NCBI RefSeq assembly: GCF_000378105.1
Contig: NZ_KB899266.1
Span: 1-47,636 of the forward strand
Direction: 5' to 3'
Length of the DNA stretch: 47,636 nt
Source of the DNA: Rubritalea marina DSM 17716
GTDB lineage: Bacteria; Verrucomicrobiota; Verrucomicrobiia; Verrucomicrobiales; Akkermansiaceae
Below the pieces are notes generated by a model. It did no database searches. It worked only from the letters and a program-made list of their open reading frames with translations, and was not told where the DNA came from. The position numbers were made by a program, and so were the translations under genes. This document shows positions 32,933 to 41,267 of the stretch, piece by piece (position 1 is the stretch's first letter; every line of letters begins with the position of its first letter).

Positions 32933-34618
32933 TTAATACTCCAGGTGCAAGCAGGGTAAAAACTCATCGATGGCGTCACTCGATTCGTCTGACCAGACCA
33001 CATAGAGGTTCCAATTCGTTTGCTTGCCAAATAATTTACGCCAAGTGTCGGTGATCAGAAACTCGGGGTAGTTGTCGATGCCATTACCGTCTTCATCACC
33101 AAACCAATAAATAAAGGTTCTTTCGATCCCCTGCTCTTCGTGAACAAGCAGCAATTTCCTCGCCTTTGCACGCTTATCATTCGCATTCAAGAATTCGATC
33201 GACTCGCTGCTAGTCGGCTTCCACCCGAGGCCAAATTGGCAATACTCGGGAGTGTGGATGGTTTTACGATTCCCATGAGATGGCACAATCATGACCCCAA
33301 CCTGCTTCTCTCCTTGCACATAATTCCGCGAAATGATGTTCCCTCGTTGGTAGAAATCAAAAGTTTCTTCATCGACAATGTCTGTCCCTTCCCAGGCCAT
33401 TTGATCACCCAGAATGTATGGCAACACCAGAGAGGAACGACTCACACTCGACGGCTCCACACGCACCACGTAGAGCATGGCTAATAATGCTAGCGCTGCA
33501 GAAGCAAGCATCGAGGTCGTCCAAACATTGCTCAGTTCACCATGACTTGATCGTTGTTTGAGTGGCAGGCTGTACTTCACGAACACAAACACTGCTACCG
33601 CGGTCAGCACAAACTTCCCCACTAATGGCACCACCATCCCATTGGTACCAAGAAAGAAATTGATGATCTCACTCACTTTAGGAAATGATAAGAAGATCAC
33701 AAACTGGAATGGCAAGGCTCTCAGCGCAAAGCTCACATTGCGATACGCCAAACCCACTGCGAAAAGGGAAAGCATCAGAGTAACTCCCAGTACATAGTAG
33801 TTGGGCCCGGGAAGCTGCGAGAGTACCGCGACTAATGAACCAAAAGCAAAAAGGAGCGCACCATGCTTCATGCGACGTGTGTCTGGATCTGTCCGATGCC
33901 AGAACCAACACCAAGCAGCAAGCCCACCCAAAAAGAAGATGTAGCCGAACTTGTCGTAATGGTTGTACACCGTGCCTTTCCATGCTTCGAGACAAGCAGA
34001 CAGCACAGGCAAATAAGTCAGCACAAGAAGCGCTAGAGTGATCGGAAGTACATTATTAGAAGATCTGGCACGTTTCTTAGACACCTGCTCAGACTGCTTC
34101 TTATCGGCGAGTGATTCCGTGATGATGAAGTAGGCTGCCACAGCAAGGGTGAAGGCCATGAGCCCAATCAACGAATGCAACCATCCGTCCGCGATCACCT
34201 CACCTCGATGGTAGCTAGCCCAAAGAAGTGCTGTGAGACGAATGCTGTTGGCGATCACCGCAAGGATCACTGCCAACAACACCGCAATCAATTTGTTGAA
34301 TAAGCGGATTCTAGGGTGAATCCCTGACCAAACGATCCCAGTAAAGATAAAGGCTCGGATCATCTCTGACCCGCTGCACGCTGGAATGATGTCAAACACC
34401 ATCCCTTCCAGTGATAAAATAGTGCCCTGTCGTGACACCTCTAGATGGGTCGCCCTCAAGAACACTTCGGCCAACATCGCCGACACTTCTCGCAACTCGA
34501 CAGCGTAGCTCTCAAACACAATCGGTATTCCAAAGAACGCAGCCACGGCGATGACGATAGTCAAAACCATACGCCACCATGGGGCAGCCTGCTGAACCTG
34601 CGTCATTTCTTTACTCAT
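32933..34618 (-). CDS. Exosortase fused to an EpsI-like C-terminal domain
   Basis: It has 561 residues and many transmembrane helices. The exosortase catalytic set is visible: Cys81 in IIPACSGSEM, Arg127 in NSIRLTALLWASYHRG and His148 in DGWLHSLIG. After a second membrane block (about 185-370) comes an extracytoplasmic EpsI-like domain (about 380-561) with the family's HTPEYCQFGLGW. In many bacteria EpsI is a separate gene. Exosortases cut PEP-CTERM tails and pass the protein to the surface. The start at 34618 is chosen because its ATG overlaps the TPR gene's stop (ATGAGTAA), indicating translational coupling; an upstream ATG at 34642 lies deeper in the TPR gene. It is the third gene of a minus-strand operon that begins with a PEP-CTERM protein. 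Confidence 0.9.
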   Translation of the reverse strand: MSKEMTQVQQAAPWWRMVLTIVIAVAAFFGIPIVFESYAVELREVSAMLAEVFLRATHLEVSRQGTILSLEGMVFDIIPACSGSEMIRAFIFTGIVWSGIHPRIRLFNKLIAVLLAVILAVIANSIRLTALLWASYHRGEVIADGWLHSLIGLMAFTLAVAAYFIITESLADKKQSEQVSKKRARSSNNVLPITLALLVLTYLPVLSACLEAWKGTVYNHYDKFGYIFFLGGLAAWCWFWHRTDPDTRRMKHGALLFAFGSLVAVLSQLPGPNYYVLGVTLMLSLFAVGLAYRNVSFALRALPFQFVIFLSFPKVSEIINFFLGTNGMVVPLVGKFVLTAVAVFVFVKYSLPLKQRSSHGELSNVWTTSMLASAALALLAMLYVVRVEPSSVSRSSLVLPYILGDQMAWEGTDIVDEETFDFYQRGNIISRNYVQGEKQVGVMIVPSHGNRKTIHTPEYCQFGLGWKPTSSESIEFLNANDKRAKARKLLLVHEEQGIERTFIYWFGDEDGNGIDNYPEFLITDTWRKLFGKQTNWNLYVVWSDESSDAIDEFLPCLHLEY

Positions 34619-36956
34619 GGATCGTTTGTAGTGCGACTTCAATGTCCCCGCGCTTGATCGGGCTCGATTCCCAGAACGCTGAATCGAGATCTAAAATATT
34701 CTGATAGATGGTGGCCGCTTCTTCCATGTAGCCATGGTCTCGATAGGCAGCCGCCACATACAGCTGCAGTCCCAACTGTGGATTTTCAGGTGTTTGACTG
34801 ATCACCTTGCTCAGATAGCGTTGAGCCTCATCCAACTTGCTCTTCTGGAGTGTCTCGATCGTTTGCTCCATGGCCAACTGGGTCATGGCCACGACCTTCA
34901 GTGCAATGGCATCCACGTCCTCGGGATTTTGATTCAGCACTCTCTCCACCTCCCACAGAGCGTCAGATGCTTTGCTGGATTGAAGGTAGAGCTTAGCCAG
35001 TCGATTGAATGTGTATGCACTATTGGAATCTATATCCGCCGCTTGGCGCAGCGTCGCGATCGCCTCCTCGGTCTCACCATTCAATTCGTGGATGATGGCT
35101 AGCCCATGCAAGGCAGTGACATTCTCAGGATTACTCTCCAAGACGGCACGGTAAAGCTCTTGCGCTTGCCCGGTCCTTTTTTCGATCACCAAGAAACGCG
35201 CATAGTCTAGGTAGCCATGAAGGTCATCCTCATCCATCGCCTTCATGAAAAGTTGTTCAGCTTTCGCTGCATTGCCTTTTTTCAGCTCCAGCCTTGCCAA
35301 GATCAGATGCTTGCTCCTCTCTGGCACTTGGGATTTACCGAGCTCACGGCGCAATTCATCTTCACGGTTCTGACTGACCAAGGCCATGTAGTAGATCATC
35401 TGGAGCTCCAGGTTTTCTGGATTCGCCAGCGCAATCGGGCGAATTTGCTCCAGCGCCTGCGCATCATTGTTATTTTCGAGCGCCTTGCCAATTTTACGGA
35501 GCTGGAAGCTCAAGTCATTTTTGAAGCGTTCGTTGAGCACTCTCTCCACATTCTGCACATCATAACTGTCATTGGCCGCCACACCCACTTTGGAATACAA
35601 CAAGATTGAATCCGGTGTGAATGCACCACGTTGGTGCAAGTGCGCTAGAATAGCGAGCGCTTGACTCGCTTGGCCGTTGAGCTCGTATGCTCTAGCAACT
35701 TCTAATAGAAATAACGGAGACTTGTAAAAGCAACCTGCGAGCCCTTCGATGCGCGCCAGTGGGTGGATCGACTCCAGGCTTTGATACAGAGCCACAGCAT
35801 CGGCGGCTTTCCCTTCAGTTAGGAAATAGCGGATCCCCAACCACTTGAGCACTGGTGAGTCGCCAATCAACGAGCTGATCCGCGCGTAGTTCGAGTTGCT
35901 ACCAGCACTCAAAGACTCGCCAAGGAATTGGTAAAAAATACGCTCACCTTCAATTTGCTTCTGGCTCACACGGAGACCCAAAAGTGGTGTGGGTAGCGTC
36001 CCAGGTGGGACATGCTTTAGCTCAGCGTTCGCGATCTGATGAAGATCACTAAAGCTTGCCTCGTTCTGTTGGATGATCACCCGTAGTAGAGCCAGGAAAA
36101 TGCGAGCTTCATGCGACACCGTGATGGCGATCGGATGCTCTGAATCGGCGTCTTTTAGCGACTCTAGGGTGGCGAGAGCTTCGGGTAGGTCGCCTCCTAG
36201 AATTTGTAGCATGGCCATCTTTAGCTGCCACTCGCCATGGGGATCTTCTGCCTCATAGGCATTTGCCTTCTCCAAGGCATCCTCCACTTGGTTATCAAAA
36301 ATCATTAGAGACACCAACATGTTCATCCCCTCATCAGAGAGGTGACCCAATGCCTCTTGTTCATAGAGAAAGGCGATCGCTTTCTCACGCTTACCGGTCA
36401 TTTCCAGCTTGCGAGCGATCTGCAGTACCAGACCTTCGGCTGGATTTGATTCGTGCAGCGCCTTCCAAATGAGGAGAGCTTCCTCGTGTTCGCCAATTTG
36501 AGAATAAAATCGCGCCTTGGCATTGAGATGACGAGGAGTCTGCTCCAGATGCGCAAACAACTTATTGAAGAGAGCAATTTTCTCACTACGTGACCCTTCC
36601 AAATCATCGACGATCACGAGGATCGCAGACAACTTCCTTTCGCCCAGATCCCATGCTTGTTGCATGTGATCAGCAGCTTGATCAGGCTTTTTAAGCACCA
36701 CCGCAAGGTGCCCTGCTTGAAGAGCTACCTTGCCTTGGTTCGGATCATTTTCTAGAGCCAGTAATGCTTGCTGGTATGCCTGAGAATAGGCTCCCGCGCG
36801 GGTCAGAGCTAGTATACCCTCGGCCGCTGTTTGCTTGGATCCGGCAGTCGTTTCATTTTCTGGTGTGGGATCAACCTTGATCGATACCACAAGTACAATT
36901 GCACAGAGTGCCGCAATACCGCCTAATATCAGTAAGCCGAGGGTTTTCTTTTTCAT
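34611..36956 (-). CDS. Membrane-anchored TPR-repeat protein of the exosortase operon
   Basis: The 781-residue protein starts with a signal anchor (LGLLILGGIAALCAIVLVVSI, about 6-26) and continues with a long series of 34-residue TPR units, for example YSQAYQQALLALENDPNQGK near 57 and ALHGLAIIHELNGETEEAIA near 645. TPR solenoids bind peptides or assemble complexes. Giant TPR proteins (PrsT type) regularly accompany exosortase loci, and this gene lies between the PEP-CTERM substrate and the exosortase. It ends 8 bp inside the exosortase gene. A scaffold role for export of the substrate is likely, though not shown. Confidence 0.87.
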   Translation of the reverse strand: MKKKTLGLLILGGIAALCAIVLVVSIKVDPTPENETTAGSKQTAAEGILALTRAGAYSQAYQQALLALENDPNQGKVALQAGHLAVVLKKPDQAADHMQQAWDLGERKLSAILVIVDDLEGSRSEKIALFNKLFAHLEQTPRHLNAKARFYSQIGEHEEALLIWKALHESNPAEGLVLQIARKLEMTGKREKAIAFLYEQEALGHLSDEGMNMLVSLMIFDNQVEDALEKANAYEAEDPHGEWQLKMAMLQILGGDLPEALATLESLKDADSEHPIAITVSHEARIFLALLRVIIQQNEASFSDLHQIANAELKHVPPGTLPTPLLGLRVSQKQIEGERIFYQFLGESLSAGSNSNYARISSLIGDSPVLKWLGIRYFLTEGKAADAVALYQSLESIHPLARIEGLAGCFYKSPLFLLEVARAYELNGQASQALAILAHLHQRGAFTPDSILLYSKVGVAANDSYDVQNVERVLNERFKNDLSFQLRKIGKALENNNDAQALEQIRPIALANPENLELQMIYYMALVSQNREDELRRELGKSQVPERSKHLILARLELKKGNAAKAEQLFMKAMDEDDLHGYLDYARFLVIEKRTGQAQELYRAVLESNPENVTALHGLAIIHELNGETEEAIATLRQAADIDSNSAYTFNRLAKLYLQSSKASDALWEVERVLNQNPEDVDAIALKVVAMTQLAMEQTIETLQKSKLDEAQRYLSKVISQTPENPQLGLQLYVAAAYRDHGYMEEAATIYQNILDLDSAFWESSPIKRGDIEVALQTIHE

Positions 36957-37028
36957 AAGACAATTTCACAAAGTCTATGTTCTGCGCAAGACCTTCGCGC
37001 AGAGCCTCTTTGTCATGCGACAAAGAAC

Positions 37029-37895
37029 TTATGCTTGTCTAAGCACAGACCTTGATTTGTAGAGCATTCCAGCCACGGCGATCAACACCATGAACATCGC
37101 TTTTGGTTCTGGAGCTCCAGAAGGTGCTACAGCAACGATTGATTGCGAGAAACTACCAGCCTGAATGAACACAGCTGAGTCGTAATAATTGTCTCCAGCA
37201 TCCGCGATGCCCATCATGATGTTGTAGCTCTGTCCCGCTTCGAGGCCAGTGATCTCCGCCGTAAATACATCTGTGAAACCATCGTATTCAAATGCGTATG
37301 GCGCACCATTTCCGATCGAGTTATCATTGAATAAATCTGCATTATTCACATTGCTCACGGTATTGATCGACACCGCAGTGTCGGTACCTGGAAGCAAGGC
37401 CACATTTTCACCATTCACAAAGAATCCGAAAACGTCGTTGAAGCTGGAGCCAACCCACTCGACATATTCCTCAGATGCAAAGGCGTAGTTAAAGTAGGCA
37501 GAATCTCCGCTGCTCACAAAATCAAAAGAAAGGACTGTTGCGTCATAAGTGCTGTAGCCTGGAATCAGAGTATTCAAGGTGCTATCGCCTGCCGCTCGTA
37601 AATTCGTACTGGTCGATTCGCTAGTATTGCTATTCGCACCAGCCGACGAGGCGAGGCCACTTGTCAAAATAACGCCTGAACCGATGTCGTTGCCAGCAGC
37701 ATAGCCGCCACTGAAGTAACCGGAAGCACCATTGCTACCCGTGTACTGGACGTTACTGATTTGGATACCTGGGCCAACGAGAGATTGCGCCAAGGCCTCC
37801 GCCGAATCCATCGGCGTGATCGTCGTTTGAGCGAATACTGGAGTGCTGGCAGCCAGCAGGATAAGACTAATTTTATTGGGGGGTGTAATTTTCAT
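37029..37895 (-). CDS. PEP-CTERM surface protein with choice-of-anchor L domain
   Basis: It has 288 residues from the ATG at 37895; an in-frame TTG at 37904 is less likely. A signal peptide (ISLILLAASTPVFAQ) leads to a choice-of-anchor L domain with YAFASEEYVEWVGSSFNDVF (around 140-159) and FFVNGENVALLPG. The C-terminus ends in a PEP-CTERM sorting tail: GAPEPKAMFMVLIAVAGMLY, then a basic KSRSVLRQA. The tail marks it as a substrate of the exosortase encoded two genes downstream, so this looks like a dedicated substrate-sortase operon. The surface function is unknown; members of this domain family often bind or build extracellular matrix. Confidence 0.9.
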   Translation of the reverse strand: MKITPPNKISLILLAASTPVFAQTTITPMDSAEALAQSLVGPGIQISNVQYTGSNGASGYFSGGYAAGNDIGSGVILTSGLASSAGANSNTSESTSTNLRAAGDSTLNTLIPGYSTYDATVLSFDFVSSGDSAYFNYAFASEEYVEWVGSSFNDVFGFFVNGENVALLPGTDTAVSINTVSNVNNADLFNDNSIGNGAPYAFEYDGFTDVFTAEITGLEAGQSYNIMMGIADAGDNYYDSAVFIQAGSFSQSIVAVAPSGAPEPKAMFMVLIAVAGMLYKSRSVLRQA

Positions 37896-38206
37896 CGCTA
37901 CCAAGGTAGATAAAAATCATCATTTTGACGACAAAAAATAATACTTTGTGATGAAAAACAAATAATTGCGTGACATGGAACACCACTAATCCAGTAGGAA
38001 GAAGAATCCATCTAAGCCCCTAGAAATCAACAATTAAAACCACCAAACTAGTGAAAATGAGCTTCTTTTTCATTCGAAAAAAAGTGCTTCAGTTAGGGAG
38101 GCCTAACCATCAAGCCTCGCGTATTGACATGATTTTCAATGACTAAGCCAGCCATTCTGCACAAGCTTTAGATTGTATCTACCTCAGCATTTGTTAGGTT
38201 AATGCT
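37896..38206. other. Divergent intergenic region between exosortase operon and lipoprotein 2
   Basis: The 311-bp A+T-rich region holds the promoters for the PEP-CTERM operon (minus) and the second lipoprotein (plus). A small perfect hairpin, TTAGGGAGGCCTAA, lies around 38093-38106. TGTTAGG at 38192 is 8 nt before the lipoprotein ATG, as in the other paralogue. No gene is seen. Confidence 0.5.
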
Positions 38207-38812
38207 ATGAAACACGTCTTTCTCCCCTGTAGCGCACTCAGCTTGCTGCTCTTGAATGCCTGCCAATCTGAATGCAATCGCTGCAAAATCAGCGAAGGTG
38301 AGAGCAAAGCGCAACAGGAAAAACTCTCAACAGAACTCACTGCTGAAGAGCTTTTGAGTGCTCTCAACGGTCACTTTTTTGATGTCGTGCTTCCTGAAAA
38401 CCGTAGCGAAGCGATCGCCGTCCGCACTGCATTGATTGACTCGAATGGCGATGTTCTAAGCTACTATGGTGGCGCCACGGTCGGTACAGACACAGCTTCT
38501 GTGCGCGTGATCCTCTTCAAAGAAGGGGAACACATCAAAGAAACCATCCAGTTGGAGTCGATACGACACGAGGACACTCTCTCAGCCTCAAAGTTTCAAA
38601 CTGAATACGTCTTGCCTCCGCACTTGGGCAGCATCAGCCACCCACAAGGTCGCAGCATCAAGCCCGGAGATGGCTTGATCCGCATGTACCAAGGAGAGGA
38701 AGCAGCCTTCACCATCGCTGGCGGCAAACTAGCACAAGAAGAAACTCTCGATCTCACCGTCGTTATCACACCATTTGGCACCTGCCCCCCGAGCAAAGGC
38801 TCGCATGAGTGA
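38207..38812 (+). CDS. Small lipoprotein, paralogue of 29911-30507
   Basis: The 201-residue protein has a lipobox LLNAC and the cysteine pattern CQSECNRC. It aligns along its whole length with the protein at 29911: LTAEELLSALNGHFFDVVLP, VRTALIDSNGDVLSYYGG, ISHPQGRSIKPGDGLIRM and GGKLAQEETLDLTVVI. I do not recognise the family. The two genes are in the same orientation 8.3 kb apart and flank a region of accessory content. It is followed by mogA after 86 bp. Confidence 0.8.
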   Translation: MKHVFLPCSALSLLLLNACQSECNRCKISEGESKAQQEKLSTELTAEELLSALNGHFFDVVLPENRSEAIAVRTALIDSNGDVLSYYGGATVGTDTASVRVILFKEGEHIKETIQLESIRHEDTLSASKFQTEYVLPPHLGSISHPQGRSIKPGDGLIRMYQGEEAAFTIAGGKLAQEETLDLTVVITPFGTCPPSKGSHE

Positions 38813-38898
38813 CTTGTCTCGGCCCGCGTTGATACTCAGCCAGCATCCCCTTCCCCCACTTGTCAGCAAGTCCGATCTATGCTTAATCATGCTGCATC

Positions 38899-39423
38899 AT
38901 GAAACTCGGAGTCATCAACGTATCGGATCGTGCCAGTGCCGGCATTTATGAAGACATTCCAGGGAAGGCTGCTGTTGCGCTTCTTCAAGAATGGATCACC
39001 ACTCCCTTTGAAACTGCATACGCGGTCATCCCTGACGAACAAGCGCTCATTGAAGAGCAACTCCGTAAGCTCTGCGACGAGGAACAGTGCTCATTGGTAC
39101 TCACCACCGGCGGCACCGGACCTGCCGTGCGCGATGTCACTCCCGAAGCCACCGAGGCGGTGTGCGATAAAATGATGCCTGGCTTTGGCGAGCTCATGCG
39201 CGCCACCTCGCTCCAGTACGTGCCAACCGCCATCCTCTCACGCCAGACTGCTGGCATCCGCGGGTCTAGCCTGATCATCAATCTCCCGGGCAAGCCGAAG
39301 GCGATTGGCGAGTGCCTCGAAGCAGTCTTTCCCGCCGTACCATATTGCATTGACCTCATCGACGGTCCATTCATCGAAGTTGATCCAGAAAAGATCAAAA
39401 TCTTCAGACCAAAGCAGAGCTAG
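38899..39423 (+). CDS. mogA: Molybdopterin adenylyltransferase (MogA/MoaB family)
   Basis: The 174-residue protein adenylates molybdopterin before molybdenum insertion. Motifs: KLGVINVSDRASAGIYEDIPG (2-22), TTGGTGPAVRDVTPEAT (about 69-85, the nucleotide-binding loop) and SSLIINLPGKPKAI (about 122-135). These are the MogA-type forms, where MoaB proteins usually have slightly different loops. No other molybdenum cofactor genes are adjacent. It lies 86 bp after the lipoprotein gene and 75 bp before trpA. Confidence 0.88.
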   Translation: MKLGVINVSDRASAGIYEDIPGKAAVALLQEWITTPFETAYAVIPDEQALIEEQLRKLCDEEQCSLVLTTGGTGPAVRDVTPEATEAVCDKMMPGFGELMRATSLQYVPTAILSRQTAGIRGSSLIINLPGKPKAIGECLEAVFPAVPYCIDLIDGPFIEVDPEKIKIFRPKQS

Positions 39424-39498
39424 TGCTCGCGCCAGCATCCGCTACAATGCTCTCAATTCCGACTTGATAATTCGGGATCCCGATACGAGACTGCGCGC

Positions 39499-40302
39499 AT
39501 GAGCAACCGCATCGACACCACCTTCCAAAAGCTGGCAGAGTCCAACACCCCAGCCTTCGTGGCCTATGTGGCTGCTGGCGACCCAAGCCTGGAGAAATCA
39601 CTCGAGATCATCAAGGGCCTCGCCGATGCAGGCGCCGATGTGATTGAACTCGGCGTACCCTTCTCCGACCCGCTCGCAGACGGCGTGGTGAACCAACTCG
39701 CCGCGGAGCGCGCGCTCAAGGCAGGCTGCACCTTCCCCAAGGTACTCGATCTGATCCGCGATTTCCGCAAGACCCACGAGACCCCGATCGTACTCTTCAC
39801 CTACCTCAACCCGATTTACACCTACGGCTTCGACCAATTCCACACCGACGCGGCGGCGGCTGGCGCTGATGGTGTGCTCTTGCTAGACCTCCCGCCAGAC
39901 GAGGTCCCGCACAATGCCGAGCTCAGCGCCCACGCAGGCCTAAAACACATCACGCTCATTGCGCCGACATCACCGGACGAGCGCATCGCTCAGCTCGCCA
40001 AGCAATCTGAGGGTTTCATTTACGCGCTCTCCCGCACCGGCGTCACTGGCGCCCAGGCAGCGCCCTCCGCAGCCATTGGAGCCACCGTAGAGAAAATCAA
40101 ACAACACACCGACACTCCAGTCTGTATTGGCTTTGGTATCAACACCCCAGAACAAGCTAAAATGGTAGGCGAGCTCTCAGATGGCGTGGTCGTAGGCTCC
40201 GCCATCGTCAGTCAAGTCGCAGCGCATGTGGATGCCGAGGACGTGGCCGCCAAGGTAGCCGCTTTCGCCACCCCACTCATCCAAGCTGCCAAAGGGCAAT
40301 AA
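39499..40302 (+). CDS. trpA: Tryptophan synthase alpha subunit
   Basis: It has 267 residues and the TIM-barrel fold. AYVAAGDPSLEKS (about 21-33) is followed by DVIELGVPFSDPLADG (about 50-65), with the catalytic Glu and Asp in the usual positions. TYLNPIYTYG and the phosphate-binding ALSRTGVTGAQ and GFGINTPEQAK follow. It cleaves indole-3-glycerol phosphate to indole and glyceraldehyde-3-phosphate. trpB is not next to it, so the trp genes are at least partly dispersed here. It is probably co-transcribed with dapF, whose ATG is 64 bp downstream. Confidence 0.95.
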   Translation: MSNRIDTTFQKLAESNTPAFVAYVAAGDPSLEKSLEIIKGLADAGADVIELGVPFSDPLADGVVNQLAAERALKAGCTFPKVLDLIRDFRKTHETPIVLFTYLNPIYTYGFDQFHTDAAAAGADGVLLLDLPPDEVPHNAELSAHAGLKHITLIAPTSPDERIAQLAKQSEGFIYALSRTGVTGAQAAPSAAIGATVEKIKQHTDTPVCIGFGINTPEQAKMVGELSDGVVVGSAIVSQVAAHVDAEDVAAKVAAFATPLIQAAKGQ

Positions 40303-40366
40303 TTTCACCCCACGTCCCTAGGCGTGGCTCTCCCCACACAACCATTCACCCAAACAACCATTTACC

Positions 40367-41179
40367 ATGCTCACTTTCACTAAAATGAACGGCGCGGGCA
40401 ACGACTTCGTTGTCATCGACAACCGCGACCTCAGCATCACGCTTTCCAAGGAACAAATCGCCCTGCTCTGCGACCGACACCGCGGCATCGGTGCCGATGG
40501 CCTTCTCGCCGTTGAGCCAGCCGAAGCTGGAGCCGACTACAAATTCCGCTACTACAACGCCGATGGTGGCGAAGCAGAAATGTGTGGCAATGGTGCCCGT
40601 TGTTTCGGCGCCTACACCGCCCAGCTCAGCAGCCCTGCGAAGACTGAGGTCAGCTTTGAGACCATCGCTGGCACCCTCGGTGCGGAGATCATTGGCGACA
40701 ATGTACGCATTGCCATGTCCGACCCATTCGACCTCGCCATGAACATCCCGGTTCAGACTGCAGACCTCGGCGACGTGCACTTCGTCAACACTGGCGTGCC
40801 ACACGCGGTGGCATTCGTAGAAGACCTTCCAGCACTCGATGTAGTGAGCAATGGTGCGGCCATCCGCTACCACGACCACTTTGCCCCGAATGGCACCAAT
40901 GCCAACTTCGCCGCCGCGGTGGCTGAAAGCCACATTGCCATCCGCACATACGAGCGCGGCGTGGAAGGTGAAACGCTTGCTTGTGGTACCGGCATGTGCG
41001 CCTGCGCCTTGTTCCACCACATCCTCACCGGTGCCGCCTCCCCGATCAAGGTAGACGTCGCTGGCGGTGACACCCTAGAGATCGGCTTCGTAAACGACGG
41101 CAACAACAACTTCACGGAGGTGACCCTCACTGGCCCAGCAGACTTCGTCTTCACCGGCCAGACTGACCTCGTGGGCTAA
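40367..41179 (+). CDS. dapF: Diaminopimelate epimerase
   Basis: The 270-residue protein converts LL- to meso-diaminopimelate for lysine and peptidoglycan synthesis. Motifs: FTKMNGAGNDFVVIDNR (about 3-19), the first catalytic Cys in AEMCGNGARCFG (about 70-81), NGTNANFA, and the second catalytic Cys in ETLACGTGMCACA (about 203-215). The two-Cys arrangement is complete. A strong palindromic terminator follows at 41212. The next gene is convergent. Confidence 0.96.
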   Translation: MLTFTKMNGAGNDFVVIDNRDLSITLSKEQIALLCDRHRGIGADGLLAVEPAEAGADYKFRYYNADGGEAEMCGNGARCFGAYTAQLSSPAKTEVSFETIAGTLGAEIIGDNVRIAMSDPFDLAMNIPVQTADLGDVHFVNTGVPHAVAFVEDLPALDVVSNGAAIRYHDHFAPNGTNANFAAAVAESHIAIRTYERGVEGETLACGTGMCACALFHHILTGAASPIKVDVAGGDTLEIGFVNDGNNNFTEVTLTGPADFVFTGQTDLVG

Positions 41180-41211
41180 GCGCCTGAGAGATCTCAGATC
41201 CCTTTCCATCA

Positions 41212-41248
41212 AAAAACCCTAGGTACCATTTCGGAACCTAGGGTTTTT
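41212..41248. terminator. Bidirectional rho-independent terminator (CCTAGG-type)
   Basis: A perfect 13-bp stem (AAAAACCCTAGGT at 41212-41224, ACCTAGGGTTTTT at 41236-41248) has an 11-nt loop. It serves dapF (plus) and the convergent pseudokinase gene (minus, stop at 41268) and resembles the ileS terminator at 20198. Confidence 0.94.
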
Positions 41249-41267
41249 CTTTAAAATGATTGGCTAC

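Noticed and set aside
40346-41020. A 224-residue minus-strand frame inside dapF
   Set aside because: Overlaps the essential epimerase with both catalytic cysteines on the plus strand; it has no recognisable motif.
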